Assembly (NCBI GenBank): GCA_012295275.1
Contig: CM022674.1
Span: 3,628,110 to 3,648,109, forward strand
Reading direction: 5' to 3'
DNA from: Chrysomallon squamiferum
Lineage: Eukaryota > Mollusca > Gastropoda > Neomphalida > Peltospiridae
DNA length: 20,000 nucleotides
The notes beneath the pieces are model-generated. The model was not told the origin of the DNA. It searched no databases and was given only the letters and a program-made list of their open reading frames with translations. The position numbers and the translations under genes are program-made. Below, one piece after another: positions 1 to 10,861 of this stretch; positions within the stretch are counted from its first letter, which is position 1, and each line of letters starts with the position of its first letter.

Positions 1-68
<68 letters not shown>

Positions 69-192
69 AACAGACAGATGTAGACAGACAGATAGACGAA
101 CAGACAGACAGAGAGATAGTGAGATAGACAGATAGACAGACTGGCAGACATGAGAGAAAGAGATAGACAGACAGACAGACAGTTAGATATGT
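1..192. repeat. GATA/GACA compound microsatellite
   Basis: About 13 uninterrupted GATA units, then degenerate GACA/GATA units to about 192. The array runs off the left edge, so its full length is unknown. From 193 to 394 nothing recognisable is seen. Confidence 0.95.
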
Positions 193-394
193 TTCACTCC
201 CACTCAGCCTAAAACTAAAAAACATCTGTCACCCACATAGCCAAAATGATGTTGGGATACCTGGGCCAAATGTTATGATAGTAAAGTAATATTAAGGGCA
301 ATGGTCCGTTCTTTATATTAAGTGAATATAACCCAGTAGATAGCAGTACTCTGGTGGTGATGCTGATTAGTGTATATGAATGAACAGAATCTAG

Positions 395-834
395 ATGGCG
401 TTGAGCGAACAGATAGTCATGTACAGTTTAAAAGCCAACCAAAGCCGAGCTACATCAGTCATGATGACTAACGCGTACATGGAAGTCGAATTTATCGATA
501 ACAACAAAGGCGGATACTTCCTTGTACACAACGACTTTCAGTTCAGTGTTAAAACCCGATGTAAAGATACCACTTATTGGCGTAGTAGGCATCACAGGAG
601 AGGTTTCCTTGCAACGGCAACCACTCAGAACAGAGTGATATGTAAGATAGGTCTGCCACACAACCATCTAGTGACTTTAAGTCAGTTGACATTTCCAAGC
701 TTTTGAACAAGATGAAGAAGAAACTTAGAGAAGAAGTCATTCCTGTACCCCTACCATTTATGATGAAGAGCTATCATCAGGTAGATAGTATGGCTTATGA
801 GAGACTAATATTAATTTTAAAATCAGTGTATTAA
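395..834 (+). pseudogene. Degenerate FLYWCH zinc-finger N-terminus of a Mutator-like transposase
   Basis: The open frame from 395 carries a FLYWCH-type domain at about 491-667: Phe33, the NKGG turn (37-40), FLV (42-44), FxF (48-50), YWR (61-63), then HNH (89-91). FLYWCH is a Cys2His2 finger of the WRKY-like fold, common at the N-terminus of animal Mutator-like transposases. Both cysteine ligands are gone: Ser64 (AGT) stands where WRC is expected and Phe71 (TTC) where the second Cys is expected. Each is one base from a Cys codon. After HNH the frame breaks. The matching continuation, a Lys/Glu-rich segment ending in VIPVPLPF, is in another frame from 664 to the stop at 832-834. This family has PxPxx(Y/F) at that place. 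The piece is a dead remnant. Confidence 0.6.
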
Positions 835-1410
835 TAAAGGTTATTATTACAAATAGATGAACAAGACATTTTCCAATTACCCGCACATATGAATATCGTA
901 AATGCAGTATGTTTTTAGTGGATGCCAAACATGTTAACAAAAAGGTAGAATGTCATAAAGATATTATGTCTTCATAAACTGAACAATCTAGTGAAGTCGC
1001 CAGAACCAAACATTTACAATAAAGAACCTGCAGGCCAAAAAACGAAACAGCAGTTATACAACTTGCAGCAACTGGTTGACGGAACTAAAAGAAAAAGAAG
1101 TATCGTCACATTGAAAACAAACTTCAAAATCTGAAACTCCGTTTTCAACAGGGACACGTGCCAGTTCAGGACTATGTCAGTGCAGCTTCATTCTACATTA
1201 ACTTTTGAATTGTTTCAGCGTATTAATAAAGATTATTATTACTAACAGATATATATTATATCGTAAATGCAATATGTCTTGATAACATAACAAAAATAAA
1301 TCATTTGTGTCTGTGTCGAAATGAAGATACCCACGTGTATTAATAAAGATTATTATTACTAACAGATACATATTATATCTATTCAATGCAATATGTTTTT
1401 AGCGTCGAAA
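829..1410 (+). repeat. Short repeat family, three copies in and after the transposase remnant
   Basis: A 22-base element, TATTAATAAAGATTATTATT plus AC, occurs at 829-850 (one mismatch), 1221-1242 and 1338-1359. Each copy is followed, after a variable gap, by a version of ATATCGTAAATGCAATATG. Copies 2 and 3 also share GTCGAAATGAAGATAC (starting at 1315 and 1404). The AATAAAG-ATTATT ending resembles the 3' tail of a retroelement that ends in an ATT microsatellite. Confidence 0.5.
1006..1208 (+). pseudogene. C-terminal remnant of the same Mutator-like transposase
   Basis: Two short open stretches in different frames fit the C-terminus of FLYWCH/Mutator-like transposases. From 1006 there is PNIYNKEPAGQKTKQQL and on to LQQLVDG, like the HPxIWxFI...KxEQ segment of the family. 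From 1089 to the TGA at 1206-1208 there is KKKYRHIENKLQNL, a G/DYV motif and an aromatic tail ending INF. A frameshift at about 1090 separates them. The DDE catalytic core that should lie between this and the FLYWCH end is absent: only 171 bp separate them. The identification is by remembered family pattern and is weaker than for the finger. Confidence 0.4.
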
Positions 1411-1440
1411 TGAAGATACTTGATACAGACTATAACACGA

Positions 1441-2007
1441 ATACAACAGCATGACCAAAGTTAATCCCATACCACCCAACTCCCACCTAGCCAAAACCCA
1501 CTGTTGTCGTAACAGATTGATTTGGTTAGCTTTCTGGCTAGATGGGAGGACACCTTAGATAATTACACTAAAACTAACTAAAGTTAACTAAAATCTGTAT
1601 AATTACGCATGATAAACATTGACCTTTAGACTTTCAGGTATTTTGTCACTTCGTTCTTTCGCCAAGTAAAACCCGGTTGACCGAAAATAAATAAAAACGA
1701 AATAAAAATATATATAGTTTCTTTAAATTGTCAGGCCCTTTTGTATTCTGCTCAGTTGGCCTTATGAAAAACACCGCTCTGCGTTCTTAACGTTGCCACA
1801 TCTATCAAGAACTTCAGCCTAGCTGTAATTATATTTACTGTTATCTAGGTGTACTGTCTCCACGCTTCATTGATTACTGTAAGAAAGCAGAAAGTCTTTC
1901 TCGCTGACATGAACTCTCCTTGTATCAAATCAAAGAATACGTGCGCGGAAAAAAAAGCTTTTCGATATTGACCGTTTAATTAAAACGTTCAGGCTTACGT
2001 AACTCAC
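1441..2007. other. Non-coding stretch with one imperfect inverted repeat
   Basis: No gene seen. TCCCACCTAGCCA (1481-1493) and TGGCTAGATGGGA (1535-1547) form an inverted repeat with one mismatch and a 41-base loop. A related motif, CCCACATAGCCAAAA, occurs near 233, on the other side of the transposase remnant. Confidence 0.4.
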
Positions 2008-2014
2008 TCACACA

Positions 2015-2091
<77 letters not shown>

Positions 2092-2108
2092 ATATATATA
2101 TATATATA
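2008..2108. repeat. CA / CT / TA microsatellite
   Basis: Short CA run, then about 71 bases of uninterrupted CT (to 2088), then about 20 bases of TA. From 2109 to 2310 there is AT-rich sequence with nothing recognised. Confidence 0.95.
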
Positions 2109-2310
2109 CACAAATGTCTCTATAGTGATAATATCATCATCATTATTATTGTAATCATAATGGTAATAGGTTTTAAAAACGATAAAGAGAATTAGTATAA
2201 AAGAATAAATGAAATTATAAGAATGAAATATAACGTGTTCGTCTATGCTTGCGTCTGGATAGTTACATACAATAAAACGAGACTTACATATAAAACTAAT
2301 TACAAAATAA

Positions 2311-2430
2311 ATGTATATTCGAACGTATGTTATGTATGTTTGTGTGCGTGTGCGTACGTGTGTGTATATTAATGTATGTATATATGTACGTGTGTATGTA
2401 TGTATATATGTATATATGTATGTATGTAGG
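2311..2430. repeat. Degenerate TG/TATG-rich tract
   Basis: Mixed GTGTGTA, TATG and TATATG units. Open frames here on both strands are repeat translations (Tyr/Val/Cys or Thr/His/Ile). A run of 21 A lies at 2557-2577. Confidence 0.85.
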
Positions 2431-2659
2431 TATTATCAAACACTGATTAACTTCAAATATTTGCTTAGTTTGCAACTTCAGAAAAGAAAATATCAATCCA
2501 TATGTCGTTCTTTCTATTCACATCATAATTATTATGCAATATTTATAAAATAATTTAAAAAAAAAAAAAAAAAAAAATCACAATAACGATTAAAACACTT
2601 GTTTCCTATTGAACAAACTGCAGATCGCTATAACACATCTGACATTCCCATCTAATCTC

Positions 2660-3560
2660 AGCGAATTTAATCGCTTATGTGATAAAAATACAAGCAACAG
2701 ATGTTGGCTTTTTTTGCCTCACTGACCATATGGCGAGAAAAATACTGATTCTCAGACCCACGGTACAATCAGCAGTGACAACAAGCGCGCGAGCTTTTGG
2801 GAATACGTCTGCAGATTGCGAGACACTGCAGACGTCACTGACAGATATACGTACTTACCTGGACTTGCACTTCTCTCTTGACGCTGCCAAATGTCTTACT
2901 TCCTTATCACGAATACAACCTCCATAAATTATGCCGGCTAAATCGGTTGCTATGGATTCTACGATCCCCTCAAATGATCTCACACGACTTCCATTTATCG
3001 ATCCGAAACGGATGGCGAAGATTGCCGAACTTGCTGCTACGTTTTTTCGTTACAAATCTTCAGACTCCAGCGCGGGATTTAGCTCGTGCAGCTAGCTATC
3101 AACCATCCACGTTCATTTCTTCTTCTTTTTTTTTTTTTTTAACTCTCTCTCTCCATTGTTTTGTTGCTTTTATTATTTTTATTTTTTTGCTGTGTTCATC
3201 CAATAGCTTTTAGTCTTCGTTTTCCCTCGCCGTTTATTTTATCGACGTCTGCCACATCTGTTTCAATTACACAAACATCGTAATCTGCCTTCTGACTTCG
3301 AGCTGTGTGCGTGTGTGTGTGTGTGTGTGTTTCAGTCGAGACAGCTTTCGCGACAAAATAACAACAACATGGCGTGACCTAGATAACTGCACGCTCCACT
3401 GAATCGATCTGTTTCGCGAACCGAGCAGACGCGTTTGAGAGATTGTTGTCCAAATGATTCTATTTCTGGACAATTACGAAACCGCTTTGTCCGACTGTTG
3501 TTATTCTTGTTCTTCTTGTTTATTTTTTCTTTCGCTACAAGTTCAGGGTCGTAGCTAACG
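2660..3560 (-). promoter_or_regulatory. Complex island, candidate minus-strand promoter or first exon
   Basis: This block is more complex and CpG-richer than its surroundings. On the minus strand it holds an ideal donor, CAG|GTAAGT, with the exon ending at 2859. GGTTGCTATGG (2945-2955) resembles an RFX X-box half. A perfect 10-bp inverted repeat lies at 2805-2835, and there is a GT run at 3307-3331. No protein is recognised on either strand. If this is a gene start, its other exons lie left of or outside the window. Confidence 0.25.
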
Positions 3561-3579
3561 TTTGTATGGTTGTTGTTTT

Positions 3580-3758
3580 GTTGTTTTTTTTGTTGTTGTT
3601 GTTTTTGTTTCATATCTAAGGGAGATGTGGGTAACATAATTAATTAAAAACACGAGGATATTGTAGCATCAAGGTAATTAACATCTTCTCTGGTAAACTG
3701 GTATGCCAGTAAATATCGTGTTTGATATATTTTAATATAGCTAATTTTTTATTTCTTA

Positions 3759-3790
<32 letters not shown>

Positions 3791-3792
3791 CC

Positions 3793-3870
<78 letters not shown>
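3580..3870. repeat. Poly(T), ATT and GTT microsatellites
   Basis: GTT-rich sequence at 3570-3610, then unremarkable sequence, then a run of about 29 T ending at 3790, (ATT) from about 3793 to 3828 and (GTT) from 3829 to 3870. Confidence 0.95.
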
Positions 3871-3871
<1 letters not shown>

Positions 3872-3919
3872 GGATGATTATTTTAAAGCTAACATTCAGT
3901 GTAGATATATATGTGTATG

Positions 3920-3921
<2 letters not shown>

Positions 3922-3993
<72 letters not shown>
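3922..3993. repeat. GA microsatellite, 72 bases
   Basis: Uninterrupted GA repeat. Translations of Arg-Glu on one strand and Ser-Leu on the other are artefacts. Confidence 0.97.
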
Positions 3994-3996
<3 letters not shown>

Positions 3997-4163
3997 CAAA
4001 TATTATACACATAAAAAAAAATATCAGATATATTCTAATTTTATTGGAATAAATTTTCCTATAAATTTTTTAAGTCTGTCACAAACCATCTGTGATGATT
4101 ATTAAAAATAGAGAGGATGTCAGCCAATTATTATGTAACCCGACATGTATGAAAAAAGTAATC

Positions 4164-4199
4164 ACACACATACAGACACACACACACACACACACGCAC

Positions 4200-4271
<72 letters not shown>

Positions 4272-4331
4272 ATGCATACATACACATACACATACTCACA
4301 TACGTACGACGTAGGTATATATATATATATA

Positions 4332-4380
<49 letters not shown>
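4164..4380. repeat. CA / GA / TA / CA microsatellite cluster
   Basis: CA run (about 4165-4198), 68 bases of GA (4201-4268), a short TA run (4316-4332) and about 46 bases of CA (to 4380). From 4381 to 4780 there is unique AT-rich sequence in which nothing is recognised. Confidence 0.95.
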
Positions 4381-4382
<2 letters not shown>

Positions 4383-4780
4383 CTATGTGAAACTAATTTA
4401 CTGATTCAATTTACCAGGAAGACTGAACATGGATTTAACGTTCTTATTCCATTAACGAGAGACATACGACATTGTCAATACAGGTAACAATTACACCAGA
4501 CTAACAGGTACCAGAAGGTATTAAGCACTTATTACGCACTGATTTTCATTAGTATGATTTAAAAAGATACCGGGGCGGTGTTCAGAGAATGACTCCTGCA
4601 GATAACAATGTTTGGAAATAAGCTGGTTTGTTTCATCAAACCCTTCATATTTATCACTAAAATAAATTTGCACAGTACTTGCTGCTAATGATGATTTTTA
4701 ATCTTAATAAAATATAAGTGTTCTGTGATACATTAGCGTGGAAAGAGTTTTAGATATGAAAAGCTTTTTATGTTGTTTTT

Positions 4781-4885
4781 TTTTGTTTTTTTTTTCGTTT
4801 ATTGTTCTTTTTCTTTTTCATCTGCATCTTCCTCCTCATGCTGTTTTTCTGTTCTTATGCATCATCATCATCATCTTTTTTTCTT

Positions 4886-4978
<93 letters not shown>

Positions 4979-5143
4979 TTTCCTTTTACCATTTACTTAT
5001 TATTGTTTCCTTATATTTTTAATTATTTATTTGTTTATTTATTTATTTGTTTGTTTGTTTATTTATTTATTTATTTATTTATTTATTTGTTTATTTATTT
5101 ACTTTTATTTTATTTTATTTTATTTTATTTTATTTTATTTTAC
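4781..5143. repeat. Long pyrimidine-rich and A/T microsatellite block
   Basis: T-rich lead-in, TTC repeat (about 4883-4914), ATT repeat (4915-4978), TTTA/TTTG tetramers (5023-5104) and TTTTA pentamers (5103-5142). The apparent open frames here encode runs of Phe, Ser, Tyr, Ile and Leu and are not genes. Confidence 0.95.
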
Positions 5144-5149
5144 AGTTCA

Positions 5150-5350
5150 CTTCGCTAAGACACGGGTAAAGACAGGGGCACGTAATTTGCCCTGCTTAAT
5201 TTCCCCACTCACTTACCTCCCCTTTTCATCATTTTTCACCGCCCCCAGACGAAAGCTACAGTGACGTGTCTCAGTCTATCGATCGTTTCTTATTTAGCGT
5301 AACTCACCTCGCGTTGCTATTTAACGATGCACGTGGGAATAATGATTTCG
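5150..5350 (-). promoter_or_regulatory. Complex island with two minus-strand donor-like sites
   Basis: Higher complexity than the flanks. The minus strand carries AG|GTAAGT (exon side ends at 5217) and AG|GTGAGT (exon side ends at 5308). CGTTGCTATTTAACG and GCACGTGGG (an E-box) lie just to the right, where a minus-strand promoter would be expected. No coding sequence is recognised. Confidence 0.22.
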
Positions 5351-5459
5351 AAGACAAAGGAAAATTACCCTCATAACAGAATCCCACATAACAGAATCAG
5401 ATTACGCGTTTTATGATAGAGATTTCGTTTTATGCCATTAACAGTTTAATCATTTTGTC

Positions 5460-6128
5460 CGCTGTTTGTATAAAAAAAAAAATAATAATGATAAAATAAA
5501 ATAAAATAAAAAGGTATAGATTTGGAATTGATTCTTTCTGTCACCGTTACAGACTGTTAATTTCCACACATGAAAAATTAGAATAAAATAAATAAATCAT
5601 TTTCCAAATAAGTTTTGAATGAATGAATGAATGAATGAATGAATAAAGTGTTGTATATATTCCCACGAAATACACAAATACACACATATACATCCATATA
5701 CATATGCGCATACGTGTTTTTGTACATTCATAGATAAGTATGTATATTCAAGAGTGCGCGCGCGTGTGTGTATATATGCATACATACATATATATACGTG
5801 TGTGTAAATAAATATATATTAAAAACAACATTTTATTTAGTCTATTTATCTTTCTATCTAGCTATCTGTTTATTTATTTAGTTGTTGCTATGAAATATTA
5901 GTTACAGTAATAGAAGTAGCGGTAATAATAGTATCTAGTACAACTAGTAGTAGTGGTAGTGGTACTAATAGTTATAGTAAGAAGAAGAAGAAGAAATAGG
6001 AAAAGGAAAAGGAGTAGTTCTAGAATAAGAAGAATAACAGTACCACTACAGTCACTACTACAAGTACAAGACTACTAATAGTAATAATAATACTTCATAA
6101 CAATAATAAATTAATAATAATAACAATA

Positions 6129-6174
<46 letters not shown>

Positions 6175-6200
6175 TATCATCATCATCATCATCATAACAC
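5460..6200. repeat. AT-rich DNA with GAAT, TG/CA, TAG/GAA, ATT and ATC microsatellites
   Basis: AAAAT run (about 5470-5512), GAAT repeat (5616-5646), alternating TG/CA-rich DNA (5670-5812), degenerate TAG/GAA units (5930-6070), ATT (about 6126-6172) and ATC (6173-6194). No gene seen. Confidence 0.9.
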
Positions 6201-6435
6201 TCAGTTATCATATATAAAGAAAACCATTTGCTGAACAATAATTTTAATCAGATTATTATATTATCTGTAACTGATTTTTTCTGACAGTCTGGTACACCAA
6301 ATGTTGAAACGATGCACAATTGTTTTTTTGTTTTTTTCAAAACAGTGAAAAACGCCAGTGAGCCAAATCCATTTATGAATTATTTATAGTAATTAAAGAA
6401 ATCTTTGTTATCAACCTGCCTTAACAAACATGAAA

Positions 6436-6513
6436 CTGTGTGCGTATGTATGTGTGTATGTCTGTGTGTTTGTGTGTGTGTATCTATATATAGATAGATA
6501 GATAGATAGATAC

Positions 6514-6544
<31 letters not shown>

Positions 6545-6825
6545 GAGACATAGAAAGATGGATATAGATAATATAAACGCACGCACACACACAGACATAC
6601 ACACATACATACGCACATATATATATATATACACTATACACTCACACATGCATATATTGCGTCTGTGCGTATGTGTGTGTACATATGCGTTTTTATGTAT
6701 GGGTTTACGTGTGTGTGTTTCATCTGTGTGTGTCTCATCTGTGTGTTTATGTGTTTATGTGTTTATGTATATAATATATATGCCTGTGTGTGTGTGTGTA
6801 TGTGTGTGCGAGTGTGTAATGCATA
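6436..6825. repeat. Mixed TG / GATA / CA / TATA satellite block
   Basis: TG-rich (6436-6482), GATA-rich (6488-6547), CA-rich (6578-6650) and TG-rich (6660-6820) units in series. The flanks 6195-6435 and 6826-7120 are unique AT-rich sequence with nothing recognised. Confidence 0.9.
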
Positions 6826-7120
6826 TGTGAGCTTGTCGATAAAGAGCAAATAATCTGTAATTTGCTATAGACTGCTAGCGTTTGAGAAAAGCGTTGAAAA
6901 CTTACTATATCAAAAAACAGTTGATAGCATCTAGCTAACAATATATCCAACTAGATTACACTGCTTAATCCGTGTTAATTAATTTTATTTGTTATTTAAC
7001 AAGTGATGCAATCATTTTGTGGAATAAAGGGAGATAATTCTATTTGTTTCTAAACAAGAACGATAATAAAGTAAAATTAATAATTACTTCGTAATATATA
7101 TATTAATTATTTTTCTTTTT

Positions 7121-7251
7121 TATTTATTTATTTGTTTGTTTGCTTGCTTGCTTGCTTGCTTTCTTGCGTGCTTGTTTGTTTATTTTCTGTTTTTGTTGTT
7201 TGTTACTTTTGTTTTCGGTTTTTCCTACTCGCATTATTTGACTCCGTATTA

Positions 7252-7293
<42 letters not shown>

Positions 7294-7407
7294 TTTTTCG
7301 TTGTTGTTTTTTTGGGGGGTTTTGGTTTGTCTCCTCTTTCAACATAAGTAGCAAAACAACGGCCATAGCAACAACAACAACACCAATAATAATAATAATA
7401 ATAATAA

Positions 7408-7469
<62 letters not shown>

Positions 7470-7495
7470 ATAGTAATCCTAATAATAATAATAAA
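7121..7495. repeat. TTTG/GCTT, CT, AAT and TAG microsatellites
   Basis: TTTG and GCTT units (7121-7170), CT (about 7256-7292), AAT (7383-7409), about 60 bases of TAG (to about 7468), then AAT again. The 124-residue minus-strand frame across this block is a run of Thr, Ile and Arg-Glu and is rejected. From 7500 to 7730 the sequence is T-rich and holds nothing recognised. Confidence 0.95.
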
Positions 7496-7892
7496 CATGA
7501 CAATTCGCTTTATGCACGTACACAGTACAACATAGTTAGAAATATGCGGTCGAATGCATAGAATACATATCTCTTCTACCCACTATTTCTTTTTTAATAA
7601 ATTTCTATTTATGCATCTAGCTAATGTATTAATTATAATTCTTTTTTCTTTATTTATTTCTATTTCTTCTTCTTCTTTCTTTCTTTATTTTTCTTTTTTT
7701 CTGCAGATATGAACACCGGAATACAGCTGAATGTGATAAGTGAATGCACGGGATTAACAAATTACTCTTACAAATATCGTGCGCGCTCGAACAAGCTCAG
7801 GTTTTCCGCGACAATACCTTAACAACACTCATTACTTAGTAACCGCCCACGAATACGAAACGAGGCGCTGCTGCGGGATTTCCATTATTGAT

Positions 7893-7931
7893 TGATAGAA
7901 ACTACTGCCGCAACCCGCTGAACCGACCAAT
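7893..7931 (+). promoter_or_regulatory. LC8 copy 1 promoter block with CCAAT box
   Basis: A 39-bp stretch ending in a CCAAT box (7927-7931) matches 14139-14177 upstream of copy 2 at 33 of 39 positions. The first 15 bases, TGATAGAAACTACTG, are identical. The CCAAT box lies 135 bp before the end of exon 1, a reasonable distance for an NF-Y-type proximal promoter. GGTTGCCAAC at 7971-7980, 40 bp further on, also has a counterpart at copy 2 (GGTTGACAAC). No TATA box is obvious. The surrounding 7780-8060 is richer in CpG than the neighbouring DNA. The transcription start itself cannot be read from the sequence. Confidence 0.6.
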
Positions 7932-7979
7932 GAAAGTGCGAGTATTATATCTGCCTGCCTATAATAATATGGTTGCCAA

Positions 7980-8062
7980 CTATTCGGGGTTATTACAAAA
8001 ACTCGGACTGCCCTTTTGACATTAACAACTTGGCGCGGACTTTAGAAGTTGCAGATATACAA
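7980..8062 (+). other. LC8 copy 1 non-coding exon 1 (start approximate)
   Basis: Inferred 5'UTR exon. Its 3' end is set by a strong donor: the exon ends in ACAA and the intron starts with GTGAGT at 8063. The 5' end is a guess based on distance from the CCAAT box. Copy 2 has the same arrangement, with an exon ending in CAA before GTAAGT. Confidence 0.6.
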
Positions 8063-9278
<1,216 letters not shown>

Positions 9279-9713
9279 AATGGTTCAGTAGCCATTATGT
9301 AAATTAGAAGCACAAATCATGAACATAACGTGACGTCAGATCGTTGTCTGAAATGGCTGACCATTCAGATGAATGGTGAATCATAAACTGATGATATTAT
9401 ATCCTTAATTTATTATTCTGTTTGTCATAATATTGTTTCTTTATTATTATTTTTTTTTTTTCATTTTACAATTATTTATTTATTTATTTATTTTCCTGTT
9501 TACTTACTAGAAATCTTTTTTTTTTTTCAAATGTTTGACTGTGATAACGTAGAATGCAAGTAACTGGAGAAAACAACAAATTTCATTTTACTAAAAAATG
9601 TATTTATTTATTTCTTCCAATTCTTTTTATACAATTTCTGCAAAACTCGGAATATTGTACAGGTACAAATTTTGAAGACAGAACTCCCACACTGGAACTG
9701 ATCTCTGTTTATA

Positions 9714-9719
9714 AATAAA
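9714..9719 (+). terminator. Poly(A) signal of LC8 copy 1
   Basis: AATAAA about 436 bp after the stop codon, followed within about 20-40 bases by a GT/T-rich stretch (around 9738-9755) of the kind that completes a cleavage site. This gives a 3'UTR of about 450 bases. The 3'UTR contains a perfect 7-bp stem with a 4-base loop at 9360-9377. Confidence 0.6.
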
Positions 9720-9735
9720 TTTTAATACTGTGAAT

Positions 9736-9802
9736 CGTTTGTAGTGTTTTTATTTTAAGTGTTTTAGATTACTTGGTTAGTTCTGGCGGATAGCTGATTT
9801 TG

Positions 9803-9840
<38 letters not shown>

Positions 9841-10060
9841 CATTTATTTTTAATTTTTGTTGTTGTTGTTGTTGTTGTTGTTATTATTTTATTTATTTTA
9901 TTTTATTATATATTTATTATTATTATAATACACTTTTTTCATTTCTTTTTTTTTTTAATTCTTTTTTATTTTTATTTTTTATTTTTTTTTATTAAATATA
10001 TTAATTTGTTTAACTGATCTCTCTGTCTGTCTATCAGTCTATCTATCTATCTACCAATTT
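9736..10060. repeat. ATT / GTT / TTTA low-complexity DNA after LC8 copy 1
   Basis: ATT repeat (about 9801-9838), GTT repeat (about 9858-9882), T-rich DNA and a CTGT/CTAT tract (10019-10052). No gene. Confidence 0.85.
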
Positions 10061-10708
10061 TTAAATAAATATACTACACTGTTTTAGATTACTATTTTTA
10101 TATGCCACTTTTAACCACTTCTGAAATCCGAGCCTAATGGCAAATTTTCGCACAAAAGCCGTAAATTTTCTTAATGGCAAATTCGCTTATTGAAATATAT
10201 CCAGTTTAGAGCACTATAAAGCACCAGAAATGAAATATCCGTACTTACTTACATTCTATTTTCTAATTGCCTTAGGAAAACATGCAGAACGGCCTGTGTT
10301 GTTTTCAGCATTCATGGAGTTCAGGTTAAACCGAGAGAAATATTTTTTTTTGTTTTCGAGATTCTTCACCTTCACGAATACATATGTATTATTCATGCAA
10401 TTAAACAAAGAAGAAGAAAATGAACGTGATGAAAATTATCATCCCAGCAACAACAGTAACTGCTACTACAACTGCACCAATAAAAAGAAAAAAGACGTCA
10501 ACGACAACAACAATAATAGCAATAATATCTTCTTTTTAAAAAAAAAAAAAAAAAAAAAAGTGTCCGTTCTTTTAATAGTTGTGTTCGGAAAAAGAAAAAA
10601 AAACAACGACTACAACAACAACAAGCATAATTGTAGATTAGTAATAGTAGTGGTAGTAATAGCACTAACTGTAATAGTAATTTTAGCATTATTAGTAGTG
10701 ATCGTGGC

Positions 10709-10742
<34 letters not shown>

Positions 10743-10816
10743 ATTATAATAACAGGAGTATAAGAAGCTGTTGCAGTAGTTGTGATATTAGTCGTCGTAT
10801 ATAGATTGATAGATAA

Positions 10817-10860
<44 letters not shown>
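10061..10860. repeat. AT-rich DNA with poly(A), TAG and GT microsatellites
   Basis: Poly(A) at about 10540-10559, TAG repeat at about 10705-10742, GT repeat at 10817-10858. The 177-residue open frame at 10230-10763 runs through these repeats into Asn and Val homopolymers, shows no domain, and is not accepted as a gene. Confidence 0.8.

Positions 10861-10861
<1 letters not shown>

Noticed and set aside
3829-4380. Regular repeats considered as a CRISPR array or satellite gene
   Set aside because: Pure di- and trinucleotide repeats with no spacers, in an animal genome.
4738-5264. Open frames rich in Phe, Tyr, Ile and Leu that look like membrane proteins
   Set aside because: Direct translations of TTC, ATT and TTTA microsatellites in three frames.
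7124-7498. 124-residue minus-strand open frame
   Set aside because: Translation of AAT, TAG and CT repeats (poly-Thr, poly-Ile, Arg-Glu).
10230-10763. 177-residue plus-strand open frame
   Set aside because: Runs through poly(A) and TAG repeats into Asn and Val homopolymers; no domain or splice evidence.
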